Positions 34,386 through 45,201 of a stretch of DNA of 64,000 nucleotides are shown here, piece by piece. Origin of the DNA: Rhizobacter terrae. Its GTDB lineage: Bacteria; Pseudomonadota; Gammaproteobacteria; Burkholderiales; Burkholderiaceae_C. The stretch covers positions 248,001-312,000 of the forward strand of contig NZ_QUSW01000003.1 of NCBI RefSeq assembly GCF_003852895.1. Direction: 5' to 3'. Numbering within the stretch: position 1 is the first letter of the stretch; the number at the start of each line of letters is the position of its first letter. The notes beneath the pieces are model-generated. The model was not told the DNA's origin, ran no database searches, and saw only the letters and a list, made by a program, of their open reading frames with translations. Position numbers and translations under genes: made by a program.

Positions 34386-35960
34386 ATGGCAACACCACCG
34401 TTCCTTGAACACCTGGGCCTGACCGAGGCGGTCAGCGACGAGCGCGAGATCAAGCGTGCGTATGCGCGCATGCTCAAGCAGATCGACCAGGAGGCCGATC
34501 CCGCGGGCTTCCAGAAGTTGCGCGAGGCGTACGAGACGTCGATCGGGTGGTTCGGCTGGCGGGCGCATCAGCAGGCGATGCAGGCGCAGGAAGAAGCGCA
34601 ACAGCAGCCCGCTGGCGATGTTGCCGAGCAGGTCACGGCTGCGACCGAACCGCATGACGCCACGGCCAGCCAAACGCCTGTCGAGGCCACACACGCCGGC
34701 GACCCGCGAGGTCGGCACATCGACGAGGTACTGCCAGTGCCTGTGCCTGAAGCAGCGCCCTCGCCAACCGCTCCCGAGCCGGAGATTCCGCGGCCCCAGG
34801 CCCATGCGACCGCCCTCTTCGACGAACACTTCAGCGAGCCATGCCGCGAGGACGACACGGCCGCCCGCCTGGCGGCCTGCCTGGACGACGACCGGCTCAT
34901 CGACCTCGAAGCGCGCGCCATCTTCGAATACCGCGTCGCCCATGCGCTGGCCGAGGGCTACACCGAAGGCAAGCATTTCCTGTGGAAGGCCGCGCAAACC
35001 ACCTTCGGCTGGGACGAGGACCACACCCGCCTGCGGCAGTTCGGCCGCGCGGGGCAGGTGCTGGAGAACGCCCTGAACGAGCAGGATTTCTTCGAGCGGC
35101 AGGATGAGCTGCGCATCACCTACCAGGCCCGCATCATGGAACGCCTTCGCAGCGACCAGATGCCGCACGAGACCGAGTTTTCCAATCTGATCCCTCCGCT
35201 GGAATGGATGCTGGCCACCTACCCGAACCTGATGTGGATCAGCACCAAGGCGGAGAACGTCCACAAGTGGCGCGAGCACCATCAGAAGCTGCCGTTCCAC
35301 CTTCAGGCGGCCCAGGCTTCCGGCCAGGATGAAAGTCGCACTCCACCGGCGCCGGCATCACAGGCGCAGGAGTCGTCGTCCAAGGGCAGCTATTGGGTGT
35401 TCATGCTGTGCTTCATGGGGCTGATGACCATGTTGCGATTCATGGGCGGCAGCAGCCCGTCCGATCACTCCTACCGGATGGACCCGGACACCCTGCAAAC
35501 GCAGATGGACGAGATCAAGCGCAAAACGCAGGTCGCCGCGCCGCCGCCTTCGCCGAGTACCTTGACGGCCTCCGACCTGGCCCAGGCCAATGGTCTGTCG
35601 GCCGGTCCGCGCGACCGGGCCCGTTGCCGCGAAGGCGCCGAGCTGGCCCAGCGCCTGAAGGTGGGCATCGTCAGGCCCGATCCGCTGGACAGGAACTTCG
35701 ATGCCTTCATTGTCGAGTGCGTCAAGCGCAAGCTGTGGCCGACCACGGGCGACCCGGCATCGGTCGCCGCACTGGACAACGCGCCGGTGCCGTCCGGCCG
35801 GATCCAGGTGATCACACCGGGAGGCGTCTTGCCTCCGTCGTCCGCTCAGGATTTCCCGGCCACGCCCAGCCTGGGCAGCGACATCCCGGGCGTGACTCTG
35901 CCGGAGGACACCTCTGGCCCGCTTCTGGGCAACAAGAAGCCCACGTTCCAAGGGCTCTGA
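34386..35960 (+). CDS. J-domain-like membrane protein, HscC partner (DjlB/DjlC-like)
   Basis: A 524-residue protein. Residues ~6-55 form a J-like domain (FLEHLGLTEAVSDEREIKRA, RMLKQIDQEADPAGFQKLRE), but the HPD tripeptide expected in the loop is not present. A Pro/Glu-rich linker, a helical middle domain and one membrane helix at about 334-356 (YWVFMLCFMGLMTMLRFM) follow. The C-terminus is Pro/Ser-rich and appears periplasmic or disordered. Its place 6 bases after hscC and the J-like start make it the likely co-chaperone. Confidence 0.8.
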   Translation: MATPPFLEHLGLTEAVSDEREIKRAYARMLKQIDQEADPAGFQKLREAYETSIGWFGWRAHQQAMQAQEEAQQQPAGDVAEQVTAATEPHDATASQTPVEATHAGDPRGRHIDEVLPVPVPEAAPSPTAPEPEIPRPQAHATALFDEHFSEPCREDDTAARLAACLDDDRLIDLEARAIFEYRVAHALAEGYTEGKHFLWKAAQTTFGWDEDHTRLRQFGRAGQVLENALNEQDFFERQDELRITYQARIMERLRSDQMPHETEFSNLIPPLEWMLATYPNLMWISTKAENVHKWREHHQKLPFHLQAAQASGQDESRTPPAPASQAQESSSKGSYWVFMLCFMGLMTMLRFMGGSSPSDHSYRMDPDTLQTQMDEIKRKTQVAAPPPSPSTLTASDLAQANGLSAGPRDRARCREGAELAQRLKVGIVRPDPLDRNFDAFIVECVKRKLWPTTGDPASVAALDNAPVPSGRIQVITPGGVLPPSSAQDFPATPSLGSDIPGVTLPEDTSGPLLGNKKPTFQGL

Positions 35961-36051
35961 CGTCTGTGCGATGGGTCACTGACTGCGTAGTACCACCTGC
36001 GCGAAGTCCCGCATAACCCCGCCCCCCGAAATCCGCTACCCTGGGTCTTGA

Positions 36052-37419
<1,368 letters not shown>

Positions 37420-37421
37420 GC

Positions 37422-38489
37422 ATGCTCAAGCAGATCGATTCGACCGTCATCCAGCCCGACATCAGCGAGCTGAAGAAGTCGCCGATGACGATGATCCAGG
37501 CCTTGCGTTCGGCCATGGACGTGATGATGGAGCGCGACCCCAACGTGGTGATCTTCGGCCAGGACGTGGGCTACTTCGGCGGCGTGTTCCGTTGCACCGA
37601 AGGGCTGCAGGCGAAGTACGGCAAGTCGCGTGTGTTCGATGCGCCCATCAGCGAAGGCGGCATCGTGGGCGCGGCGGTGGGCATGGCGGCGTATGGCTTG
37701 CGGCCGGTGGTCGAGATCCAGTTCGCCGACTACTTCTACCCGGCCTCCGACCAGATCGTGTCCGAAGCCGCACGCCTGCGCTACCGCTCGGCCGGCGACT
37801 TCACCGCGCCGCTGACCATCCGCATGCCCTGCGGCGGCGGCATCTACGGCGGGCAGACCCACAGCCAGAGCCCGGAGGCGCTGTTCACGCACGTCTGCGG
37901 CATCCGCACCGTGATGCCTTCGAACCCGGTGGATGCGAAGGGGCTGCTCATCGCGTCCATCGAGAACGACGACCCGGTCATCTTCCTGGAGCCCAAGCGG
38001 CTCTACAACGGGCCCTTCGACGGGCACCACGACCGGCCCATCGTGCCGTGGTCCAAGCATGCGCTGGGCGAAGTGCCCGAGGGCTACTACAGCCTGCCGC
38101 TGGATTCGGCCGCGGTGTTCCGCCCCGGCAAGGACCTGACGGTGCTGGCCTACGGGACCATGGTATGGGTGTGCGAGGCGGCAGCGCAGGAGACCGGCAT
38201 CGACGCCGAGATCATCGACCTGCGCACGCTGTGGCCGCTGGACCTGCACACCATCGTCGAGTCGGTGAAGAAGACCGGCCGCTGCGTGGTCGTGCACGAG
38301 GCCACGCGCACCAGCGGCTTCGGCGCGGAGCTGGTGTCGCTGGTGCAGGAGCACTGCTTCTATCACCTGGAGGCGCCCATCGAGCGCGTGGCGGGCTGGG
38401 ACACGCCGTATCCGCATGCGCTGGAGTGGGCGTACTTCCCTGGGCCCGAGCGCGTGGGCCAGGCGTTCAAGCGTGCGATGGAGGACTGA
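37422..38489 (+). CDS. bkdA2: 2-oxoisovalerate dehydrogenase E1 beta subunit
   Basis: A 355-residue E1 beta with transketolase pyrimidine-binding (MMERDPNVVIFGQDVGYFGG, ISEGGIVGAAVGMAAYGL) and C-terminal domains. It forms the alpha2beta2 E1 with BkdA1. It starts 2 bases after the bkdA1 stop and ends 1 base before bkdB, a tightly packed operon. Confidence 0.96.
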   Translation: MLKQIDSTVIQPDISELKKSPMTMIQALRSAMDVMMERDPNVVIFGQDVGYFGGVFRCTEGLQAKYGKSRVFDAPISEGGIVGAAVGMAAYGLRPVVEIQFADYFYPASDQIVSEAARLRYRSAGDFTAPLTIRMPCGGGIYGGQTHSQSPEALFTHVCGIRTVMPSNPVDAKGLLIASIENDDPVIFLEPKRLYNGPFDGHHDRPIVPWSKHALGEVPEGYYSLPLDSAAVFRPGKDLTVLAYGTMVWVCEAAAQETGIDAEIIDLRTLWPLDLHTIVESVKKTGRCVVVHEATRTSGFGAELVSLVQEHCFYHLEAPIERVAGWDTPYPHALEWAYFPGPERVGQAFKRAMED

Positions 38490-38490
38490 C

Positions 38491-39819
38491 ATGGGCGTAC
38501 ACACGATCAAGATGCCCGACATCGGTGAAGGCATCGCCGAAGTCGAGCTGGTGGCATGGCACGTGAAGCCGGGCGACGTGGTCAAGGAAGACCAGGTGCT
38601 GGCGGATGTGATGACGGACAAGGCGAATGTGGAGATCCCGTCGCCGGTGAACGGCACGGTGCTGTCCCTGGGCGGGAACGTGGGGCAGGTGCTGGCGGTG
38701 GGGTCGCCGCTGATCCAGATCGAGGTCGCTGAGATGGCGGAGGCTGGGGCCGTCGCGCGGGCCGAGCGAGCCGGAGTGATGGAGGCTGCTTCGTCGAACC
38801 GGCCCTCGCCCACGAGAGAGGCGCAAGCCGTGGCGCCGCCGGTGGAGCGGCCAGCGCCGGCTCGGCCGCGTGAAGCGTCTGATGCACAGCGGCACGACCG
38901 ACCCATCGCCTCGCCCTCGGTGCGGCGCCGCGCGTGGGAACTGGGCGTGGAGCTCGAACGCGTGCTTGGCACCGGGGCAGGCGGCCGCATCATGCATGGC
39001 GATCTCGAAGTGCATGTCGCCAAACATGGCTCAACCTTGCCGAAGCCGGAAGCTCACTCTTCGGCGGCAAAACGCGAGCCCGCCGTCACGGTCACCACGA
39101 CGCCCAGCTACGCGCCCAACCACGAGCAGCAGCAGATTCCCATCATCGGCGTGCGCCGCAAGATCGCGCAGAAGATGCAGGAGTCCAAGCGCCGCATCCC
39201 GCACTTCAGCTATGTGGAGGAAATCGACGTCACCGATGTCGAGACCTTGCGCGTGCAGCTCAACGAGCGCTTCGGCCAGCAGCGCGGCAAGCTCACGATG
39301 CTGCCCTTCATCGCCCGGGCGATGGTGATCGCGCTGCGCGACTTCCCGCAGATCAATGCACGCTTCGACGACGATGCAGGCATGGTCACGCGCTACGGCG
39401 CGGCGCACATCGGCATCGCGACGCAGACCGACTCAGGGCTGATGGTGCCGGTGATGCGGCATGCCGAATCGCTGGACCTGTGGGGCATGGCGCGCGAGAT
39501 CAACCGGCTGGCGCAGGCCTCGCGCGCAGGCAAGGTGACGCGCGATGAGCTGACGGGGTCGACCATCACCATCAGCAGCCTCGGCGCGCTGGGCGGGGTG
39601 GCATCGACGCCGGTGATCAACCACCCGGAGGTGGCGATCGTCGGGGTGAACCGCATCGTGGAGAGGCCGGCGTACCGCCACAACACCATCGTGCCGCGCA
39701 AGCTGATGAACCTCTCGTCGAGCTTCGATCACCGCGTGGTGGATGGCGTGGACGCGGCGAAGTTCATCCAGGCCGTTCGTTCGCTGCTGGAGGTGCCGAC
39801 GGGGTTGTTCGTGGACTGA
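38491..39819 (+). CDS. bkdB: Dihydrolipoyl acyltransferase E2 of branched-chain keto acid dehydrogenase
   Basis: A 442-residue E2. One lipoyl domain at residues 1-78 has the lipoylated Lys in DVMTDKANVEI. An Ala/Pro/Arg linker, a peripheral subunit-binding domain (~128-165, ASPSVRRRAWELGVELERV) and the acyltransferase domain with SSFDHRVVDGVDAAKF follow. It forms the complex core. No lpdV/E3 gene follows; E3 must come from elsewhere in the genome. Confidence 0.95.
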   Translation: MGVHTIKMPDIGEGIAEVELVAWHVKPGDVVKEDQVLADVMTDKANVEIPSPVNGTVLSLGGNVGQVLAVGSPLIQIEVAEMAEAGAVARAERAGVMEAASSNRPSPTREAQAVAPPVERPAPARPREASDAQRHDRPIASPSVRRRAWELGVELERVLGTGAGGRIMHGDLEVHVAKHGSTLPKPEAHSSAAKREPAVTVTTTPSYAPNHEQQQIPIIGVRRKIAQKMQESKRRIPHFSYVEEIDVTDVETLRVQLNERFGQQRGKLTMLPFIARAMVIALRDFPQINARFDDDAGMVTRYGAAHIGIATQTDSGLMVPVMRHAESLDLWGMAREINRLAQASRAGKVTRDELTGSTITISSLGALGGVASTPVINHPEVAIVGVNRIVERPAYRHNTIVPRKLMNLSSSFDHRVVDGVDAAKFIQAVRSLLEVPTGLFVD

Positions 39820-39880
39820 CCTCTTGATGCCGCCAGTCTTGCAGGACCCTGACCGGCGATACGCGAACGGTCGATCGTGA

Positions 39881-39898
39881 ATGTCATGTGACGGACAT
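39881..39898 (+). promoter_or_regulatory. Possible Pho box before the glycerophosphodiesterase gene
   Basis: ATGTCAT-GTGA-CGGACAT has the 7-4-7 spacing of a PhoB box and matches the CTGTCAT repeat in 6 and 5 of 7 positions. It lies 58 bases before ATG 39957. Weak by sequence; supported by the gene's phosphate-related role. Confidence 0.35.
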
Positions 39899-39956
39899 CG
39901 ACGGGCCTGACCATGGTGTGGTCTTGAAGACCATCCCTGCAACCAGCCCCACGACC

Positions 39957-41324
39957 ATGACCACGCCCCTGATCACCGCCTCGCGCCTGCTTCGCCCGTT
40001 GGCCCTGGCCGCCACGCTGACTGCTGCCCTGACCGCCTGCGGCGGTGGTGGCAGCAGCAACACGCCACTGAACACCCTGGACGGTTCGGTGCCGCTGATC
40101 CTCGGCCACCGTGGCTTGCCCGGCCTGTACCCCGAGGAGACGCTGCCGGCGTATGAAGGTGCGGTCGACGCCGGTGCCGACTCGCTGGAAGAAGACCTGC
40201 ACCTGACCAAGGACTGCCAGCTGGTGGCGCGCCACAACCCCTGGCTCAGCGACAACACCAACATCGCCGACATCGCCGCGCTGATCCCCGCGGTGGCCGC
40301 CCGCAAGCGCACCACGCCGGGCGTGATGGTCAACGTGACCTACGACCTGGCCAAGTTCGGCGGCCCTGCGCAGTACCTGAGCGACCGCATCGACGCGAAC
40401 GATCCGAAGTCCGTGCTGAAGGCGCTGGTGGTCGACGGCGAGGACCACACCAACGACTGGTCGATCACCGATTTCACCGTGGCCGAACTGAAGGCCTGGC
40501 TCGGCGGCACGACCTACGACGCCCGCGACCAGCGCCCGTCCAATCTGAACGGCCAGTATCCGATCCTCACGATGCAGGAGATCATCGACCTGGCCAAGGC
40601 CAAGAGCCAGCTCACCGGCCGCACGATCAGCGTCTACCCGGAGGCGAAGAACCCGTACTGGAACAACGCCCAGGCCATCGCCAATGGCTGCGACACCGCC
40701 GGCACGGGCCATCCGTTCGAGGACGCCATCGTCCAACTGATCAAGGCCAACAACCTCAACACCAAGGCCGCGCCGATCTTCGTTCAGAGCTTCGACCCCG
40801 CCAGCCTCAAGTACATGCGCTCCATCGGCCTGGCGACGAAGGTGGTCCAGCTGATCGACGCCGACGACGTCGACTACAAGACCGGCAACATGGTCTATTC
40901 GGGCGCGAACGACATCTACACCTTCGTCGACGGCCGCCCCTACAGCTGGACTGTCAACGGCGATGGCCGCTACTTCGACAGCCTGCTGACGCCTGCCGGC
41001 CTCGCCGACGTCAAGACCTATGCCGACGGCATCGGCCCCTGGAAGCCGCAGGTGATGAAGCTCTCAGGCAGCGCCGACGGCAGCGCGAAGGGCGTGAACT
41101 CCGCCGTGCCGACCAGCCTGATTGCCGACGCGCACAAGGCGGGCCTGTTCGTGCACGTCTACACCTTCCGCAACGAGGCCAAGTACCTGGTCGGCATCTG
41201 GAACGGCGACCCCGCGGCCGAGCTGACGGCCTACCTGCGCGCCGGGGTGGACGGCGTGTTCACCGACTTCGCGAACACGGCGGAAGTCACGCTCAAGCAG
41301 TACCTGGCGAGCACTGGGCGTTGA
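39957..41324 (+). CDS. Glycerophosphodiester phosphodiesterase, lipoprotein
   Basis: A 455-residue GDPD (GlpQ-type enzyme, not the permease above). A lipoprotein signal ends in the lipobox LTAC at residues ~22-25, so Cys25 should be lipidated. The GDPD TIM barrel begins with LILGHRGLPGLYPEETLPAY and DSLEEDLHLTKD, the catalytic His/Glu region. It releases glycerol-3-phosphate from deacylated phospholipids in the periplasm or at the outer membrane. The start ATG 39957 sits directly before the signal; earlier ATG 39888 gives a longer non-signal N-terminus. Confidence 0.92.
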   Translation: MTTPLITASRLLRPLALAATLTAALTACGGGGSSNTPLNTLDGSVPLILGHRGLPGLYPEETLPAYEGAVDAGADSLEEDLHLTKDCQLVARHNPWLSDNTNIADIAALIPAVAARKRTTPGVMVNVTYDLAKFGGPAQYLSDRIDANDPKSVLKALVVDGEDHTNDWSITDFTVAELKAWLGGTTYDARDQRPSNLNGQYPILTMQEIIDLAKAKSQLTGRTISVYPEAKNPYWNNAQAIANGCDTAGTGHPFEDAIVQLIKANNLNTKAAPIFVQSFDPASLKYMRSIGLATKVVQLIDADDVDYKTGNMVYSGANDIYTFVDGRPYSWTVNGDGRYFDSLLTPAGLADVKTYADGIGPWKPQVMKLSGSADGSAKGVNSAVPTSLIADAHKAGLFVHVYTFRNEAKYLVGIWNGDPAAELTAYLRAGVDGVFTDFANTAEVTLKQYLASTGR

Positions 41325-41381
41325 TGGTCTGAGGGCGGGGGCTCTGGCGCACGCAACCAGGGCCCCGCTCGGCCGGACGTG

Positions 41382-41741
41382 CTAGGCCGCGTTCTTCTCA
41401 CGCGACTCGGTTTGCTCACGGTGCGCCAGAAGAAAGCGGCGCTGAACTTCACTCTTCTGCGACAGTTGATGGGCTTCAAGAAAGCCCGCCAGGTCCGACG
41501 ACGCAGCCGGCGATTTCAACTGCCTCGATCGCACGGCATCGAGCTGGATCGGCTCACGACACGCTGAACAGACAACAAAGTTCGTCCGAAGGAAGGGGAT
41601 CGTCTTGATCATGAAGAACGAGACCCACTCGGTTTCTCGCCAGTGCTCCCAGTCTCTGGTTCGCTGGCACCGATAGCAGTAGCAGCTGAGTGCACGTCCC
41701 ATTTCCGTGCGGTCCTTCACCCAGCCAAACAGGACGAACAT
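41382..41741 (-). CDS. Hypothetical zinc-ribbon-like protein, 119 aa
   Basis: A 119-residue protein whose first ~65 residues carry two Cys pairs (CYCYRCQRTRDW and CSACREPIQLD), the pattern of a zinc ribbon split by a hydrophobic segment (VSFFMIKTIPF). The C-terminus is polar and helical. GGGAGG precedes ATG 41741. Lower GC than the flanking genes. Similar orphan zinc-ribbon proteins occur across bacteria without known function. Confidence 0.65.
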   Translation of the reverse strand: MFVLFGWVKDRTEMGRALSCYCYRCQRTRDWEHWRETEWVSFFMIKTIPFLRTNFVVCSACREPIQLDAVRSRQLKSPAASSDLAGFLEAHQLSQKSEVQRRFLLAHREQTESREKNAA

Positions 41742-41831
41742 TCGTGTGCCTCCCTCGTGAGGGCTCAAGTGTATGTGTGCATCGGCCCATCGTTTGACAG
41801 GTGGAGCGCGTGGCGCCGTACATCGTCGTGC

Positions 41832-42755
41832 TCACCGCCCACCCTTCGGCATCCGCTCCCGCCGCACATGCTGCCGCAAAAACTCCGCCAGCCCCTCCGC
41901 CGCCGGCGACAACGGCCGCCGCGTCGAACAATACAGGCTCATCTCCCGCATCACCTCCGGCTCCACCACCCGCCGCATCACCAGCTTCATCGGCGTCGCG
42001 AAGGGCGCGACGTAGGCGGGCGACAGCGTCGCGCACAGGTTGGCTGCCGCCATGCCCAGCGCGGTGGAGATGTTGTCCACCACGTCCACCGGCGTGATGC
42101 GGTCCTGCTCGGGCACGCCCTCGCGCATCTGCGTGACGCTGAGTTCGTGGTCGCGGCCCGCGGCGACCAGCGCATGCGCCTTCAGCTCGCGCCACTTGAT
42201 GGTCTTGCGGCGCGCCAGCGGATGCTCGGGCGAGCACCACAGCACCCAGGGGCTCGGGTACAGGCCCTGCCGCGACACGTCCTCGTCCGTCACGCGGTCG
42301 GGGCCCAGCGCGAGGTCCGCGTCGCCGTCGCTCACCATCGGCGCGAGGGCATCCACCGCGCAGTCGCGGATGCGCACGACCACCTTGGGCTGTTGTTGCT
42401 GGTAGGCCTTGAGCAAGGGCGGCAGGATGACGCTGGCCACCACCAGCGGTGCCGCGACGCGCACCACGCCGGCCGACCGGTTGCGCAGGTCGGACGCTGC
42501 TGTTTCCGCGAGCCGCATGTGACGCAGCGCCGTCTGCGCGGAAGCCACGAACTCGCGGCCGGCCGACGACAGCGCGACCTTGCGGGTGGTGCGGTCGAAG
42601 AGCTTGAAACCGACGGCAGATTCCAGCTCGCTCACCAGTTGGCTGACCGCCGAGGGCGTGAGGCCCAGGCGCTCGCCGGCCGCGGTGAAGCCCTTGAGAT
42701 CGGCCACCTCGGTGAAGGCTTCGAGCTGGCGGACGGACATTCTGGAAAACGGCAT
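41832..42755 (-). CDS. LysR-family regulator of the hpa cluster
   Basis: A 307-residue LysR protein with the N-terminal helix-turn-helix (RQLEAFTEVADLKGFTAAGE, LTPSAVSQLVSELE) and a C-terminal type-2 periplasmic-binding-like effector domain. It is divergent from hpaE with 87 bases between; a TTCA-N7-TGAA dyad lies there. It probably activates the aromatic catabolic genes in response to a pathway intermediate. Canonical hpa clusters use the MarR-type HpaR, so this is a different control type. Confidence 0.88.
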   Translation of the reverse strand: MPFSRMSVRQLEAFTEVADLKGFTAAGERLGLTPSAVSQLVSELESAVGFKLFDRTTRKVALSSAGREFVASAQTALRHMRLAETAASDLRNRSAGVVRVAAPLVVASVILPPLLKAYQQQQPKVVVRIRDCAVDALAPMVSDGDADLALGPDRVTDEDVSRQGLYPSPWVLWCSPEHPLARRKTIKWRELKAHALVAAGRDHELSVTQMREGVPEQDRITPVDVVDNISTALGMAAANLCATLSPAYVAPFATPMKLVMRRVVEPEVMREMSLYCSTRRPLSPAAEGLAEFLRQHVRRERMPKGGR

Positions 42756-42769
42756 GACGGGCTGGATTG

Positions 42770-42784
42770 TTCAGGTCGACTGAA
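42770..42784. promoter_or_regulatory. LysR-type operator candidate in the LysR/hpaE region
   Basis: TTCAGGTCGACTGAA is a dyad with TTCAG/CTGAA arms and contains a T-N11-A pattern, as expected of a LysR binding site. It lies between the divergent starts at 42755 and 42843. Confidence 0.5.
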
Positions 42785-42842
42785 AAATAGACCAGTATTC
42801 ATCGCTTGTCCATCCACCCTCGCCTGCGGACACTCGCAGGCC

Positions 42843-44315
42843 ATGAACCTCGCCCTGGACATCGCCGGCATCCCGGTCTCGCCCGACCACTACATCGGCG
42901 GCCAGCGCGTGGCCAGCAGCGAAAGCTTCGAGATCTTCTCCCCCATCGACATGAAGCCGCTGGGCCGCATCGCGCAGGGCCTGCACGCGCATGTCGATGC
43001 CGCCATCCAGGCCGCCCAGCGCGCGTTCCCGGCCTGGGCCGCGCTGTCGGCGCAGGAGCGCCACACGCACCTCATGCGCTTCGCTGCCGAGATCGAGCGC
43101 CGCGCCGACGCGCTGTGCATCGTCGAGTCCAACGACGCCGGCGTGCTGCATTCGCGCATGCGCCACGGCGTCGCGCCACGTGCCGTGCAGAACATCGCCT
43201 TCTTCGCCGAACACGCGCTGACGCTGCAGGACCAACGCATCGAGACCGAGCAGGCCACGCACTTCGTGCGGCACGACCCGGCCGGCGTGGTGGCCATCAT
43301 CACGCCCTGGAACGCGCCGCTGATGCTCACCACCTGGAAGCTCGGCCCCGCGCTCGCCGCCGGCAACACGGTGGTGGTGAAGCCACCGGAGTGGGCGCCC
43401 CTCACCTGCTCGCTGCTGGCCGATGCGGCGCATGCGGCCGGCCTGCCACCGGGTGTGCTGAACGTCGTGCAGGGCACGGGTGCCGTCACCGGCCAGCGGC
43501 TCGTGTCCGACCCGCGGCTCGCTCGCATTTCCTTCACGGGTTCCGTGCCCACAGCCCGTGCCATCGCGCAGGCGGCCGGTGCCAATCTCGTGCCGGTCAG
43601 CCTGGAGCTGGGCGGCAAGTCGCCGTTCATCGTGCTGGCCGACGCCGACCTGGACAACGCCTCGCGCACCGCCGCGCTGATGTACCGCAACGCCGGCCAG
43701 GTGTGCCTCGCCGGCACGCGGCTGCTGGTGCATGAGCGCGTGGCTGGTGACTTCACGCAGCGCCTTCGCGAGCAGGTGCAGCAGCTGAACATCGGCGACC
43801 CGCGCCATGACGCCACCGAGATCGGTCCCATCATCCATCCGCGGCAGATGAACCGCATCCAAGGCTTCGTCGACCGTGCCATTGCCGCCGGCGCCACCTG
43901 CCTGTGGGGAGGACAACGCCACGCCTTCGGCCCGCTGTACTACCAGCCCACGCTGCTCACGAACGTGAAGCAGGACAGCGAGGTCGTGCAGAACGAGGTG
44001 TTCGGCCCGGTGCTCACCTTGCAGACCTTCGCGAGCGACGACGAGGCCATCACGCTCGCCAACGGCACGGACTACGGCCTGGGCGGCATCTGCTACGGCG
44101 AGACCGCCCACGCCACGGCTGTGGCCGAGCGCGTGCACACCGGCTTCATCTGGGTGAACTCATTCGGCATCCGCGACCTCGCCGCGCCCTTCGGCGGCTG
44201 CAAGCGATCGGGCATCGGCCGCGAGGGCGGCGACTGGAGCTTCGAGTTCTTCTGCGACGTGAAGGACGTGGTCGTGCCGAAGAAGCCGTTCCGCGCCAGC
44301 TTCGCGCATCGCTGA
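42843..44315 (+). CDS. hpaE: 5-carboxymethyl-2-hydroxymuconate semialdehyde dehydrogenase
   Basis: A 490-residue NAD-dependent aldehyde dehydrogenase with catalytic Cys288 in RNAGQVCLAGTRLLV and Glu in SLELGGKSPF (~255). The cofactor segment is ITPWNAPLMLTTWKL. In the homoprotocatechuate pathway it oxidises the ring-cleavage semialdehyde to the acid. The specific role is set by the downstream hpaD, hpaG and hpaH. It is first in the plus-strand run. Confidence 0.9.
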   Translation: MNLALDIAGIPVSPDHYIGGQRVASSESFEIFSPIDMKPLGRIAQGLHAHVDAAIQAAQRAFPAWAALSAQERHTHLMRFAAEIERRADALCIVESNDAGVLHSRMRHGVAPRAVQNIAFFAEHALTLQDQRIETEQATHFVRHDPAGVVAIITPWNAPLMLTTWKLGPALAAGNTVVVKPPEWAPLTCSLLADAAHAAGLPPGVLNVVQGTGAVTGQRLVSDPRLARISFTGSVPTARAIAQAAGANLVPVSLELGGKSPFIVLADADLDNASRTAALMYRNAGQVCLAGTRLLVHERVAGDFTQRLREQVQQLNIGDPRHDATEIGPIIHPRQMNRIQGFVDRAIAAGATCLWGGQRHAFGPLYYQPTLLTNVKQDSEVVQNEVFGPVLTLQTFASDDEAITLANGTDYGLGGICYGETAHATAVAERVHTGFIWVNSFGIRDLAAPFGGCKRSGIGREGGDWSFEFFCDVKDVVVPKKPFRASFAHR

Positions 44316-44326
44316 AGGAAGACCGC

Positions 44327-45196
44327 ATGGGACAGATCGTCGGCGCGGCCCTCGTCTCGCACCACCCCGGCCTGATGCAGGACGACGACTTCCGCGTCCG
44401 CATGGGCGACGGCGCGGACTCCGACCTCGTGCCCGGCTTCGACCGCCTGCGCGCCCACATCGACGCGGTGAAGCCCGACACCTTCATCCTCTTCGACACG
44501 CACTGGTTCACCACCGGCTACCACCTCGTCGATGCCGGCGCGCACTACCGCGGCGAGTACATCTCCGACGAGATGCCCTGGTACCTGCACGGCCAGCGCT
44601 ACGACTACGCGGGAGATCCGGTGCTGGCCCGCCTCATCGAAACCGTGGCCGTCGAACAAGGCGTGATGAGCAAGGCCATAGCCGCGCCCACGCTGCCGCG
44701 GCACTACGCCACCATCAACGTCGTCAACAAGCTGTGCCGCGGTGAGCGCGTGGTGACGGTGAGCACCTGCCAGAACTGCCAGCCGCGGCACTACCTGGAA
44801 TCCGGTCGTGTCATCGGCGAAGCCATCCGCCGCAGCGAGGCGCGCGTGGTGCTGCTGGCCTCGGGTGCGTTGAGCCACAAGTTCAACGAGATCGACTGGG
44901 TGCAGAAGCATCCGCGCATCTACCACGAGACCAACGTGTCGCGACCCGAGAACGTGGTGCGCGACAAGGAGGCCATCGCGCTGCTGCAGCAAGGGCGGCA
45001 CGACCTCATCCTGGAGCAGTGGGACGCGAAGTTCCGCCCCCTGCCCTGGGAAGGCTTCGGCGCGCACTACCTGCAGATGGTGGCCGCGCTGGGCGGCGCC
45101 GATTGCCGTGCACGCGGCACCCCCTGCTCCGACTACGAGAACGCACGCGGCACCGGCAACGTGCAGATGTGGTTCGACGTGAACCCCAAGGATTGA
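44327..45196 (+). CDS. hpaD: 3,4-dihydroxyphenylacetate 2,3-dioxygenase (class III extradiol)
   Basis: A 289-residue LigB-type extradiol dioxygenase which opens homoprotocatechuate with Fe(II). Seen: ALVSHHPGL with metal/acid-base His near the N-terminus, LFDTHWFTTG, and LASGALSHKFNEID. The E. coli/Salmonella-type HpaD shares this class. GGAAGACC lies before ATG 44327, 11 bases after hpaE. Confidence 0.92.
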   Translation: MGQIVGAALVSHHPGLMQDDDFRVRMGDGADSDLVPGFDRLRAHIDAVKPDTFILFDTHWFTTGYHLVDAGAHYRGEYISDEMPWYLHGQRYDYAGDPVLARLIETVAVEQGVMSKAIAAPTLPRHYATINVVNKLCRGERVVTVSTCQNCQPRHYLESGRVIGEAIRRSEARVVLLASGALSHKFNEIDWVQKHPRIYHETNVSRPENVVRDKEAIALLQQGRHDLILEQWDAKFRPLPWEGFGAHYLQMVAALGGADCRARGTPCSDYENARGTGNVQMWFDVNPKD

Positions 45197-45201
45197 TCCC
45201 A

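Noticed and set aside
32322-35300. 992-codon minus-strand frame opposite hscC and the J-like gene
   Set aside because: Low-complexity His/Val/Arg-rich translation with no domain; antisense to two well-supported genes.
41325-41381. GC-rich imperfect hairpin after the glycerophosphodiesterase gene as a terminator
   Set aside because: Several bulges and no T-tract; not enough to call a terminator.
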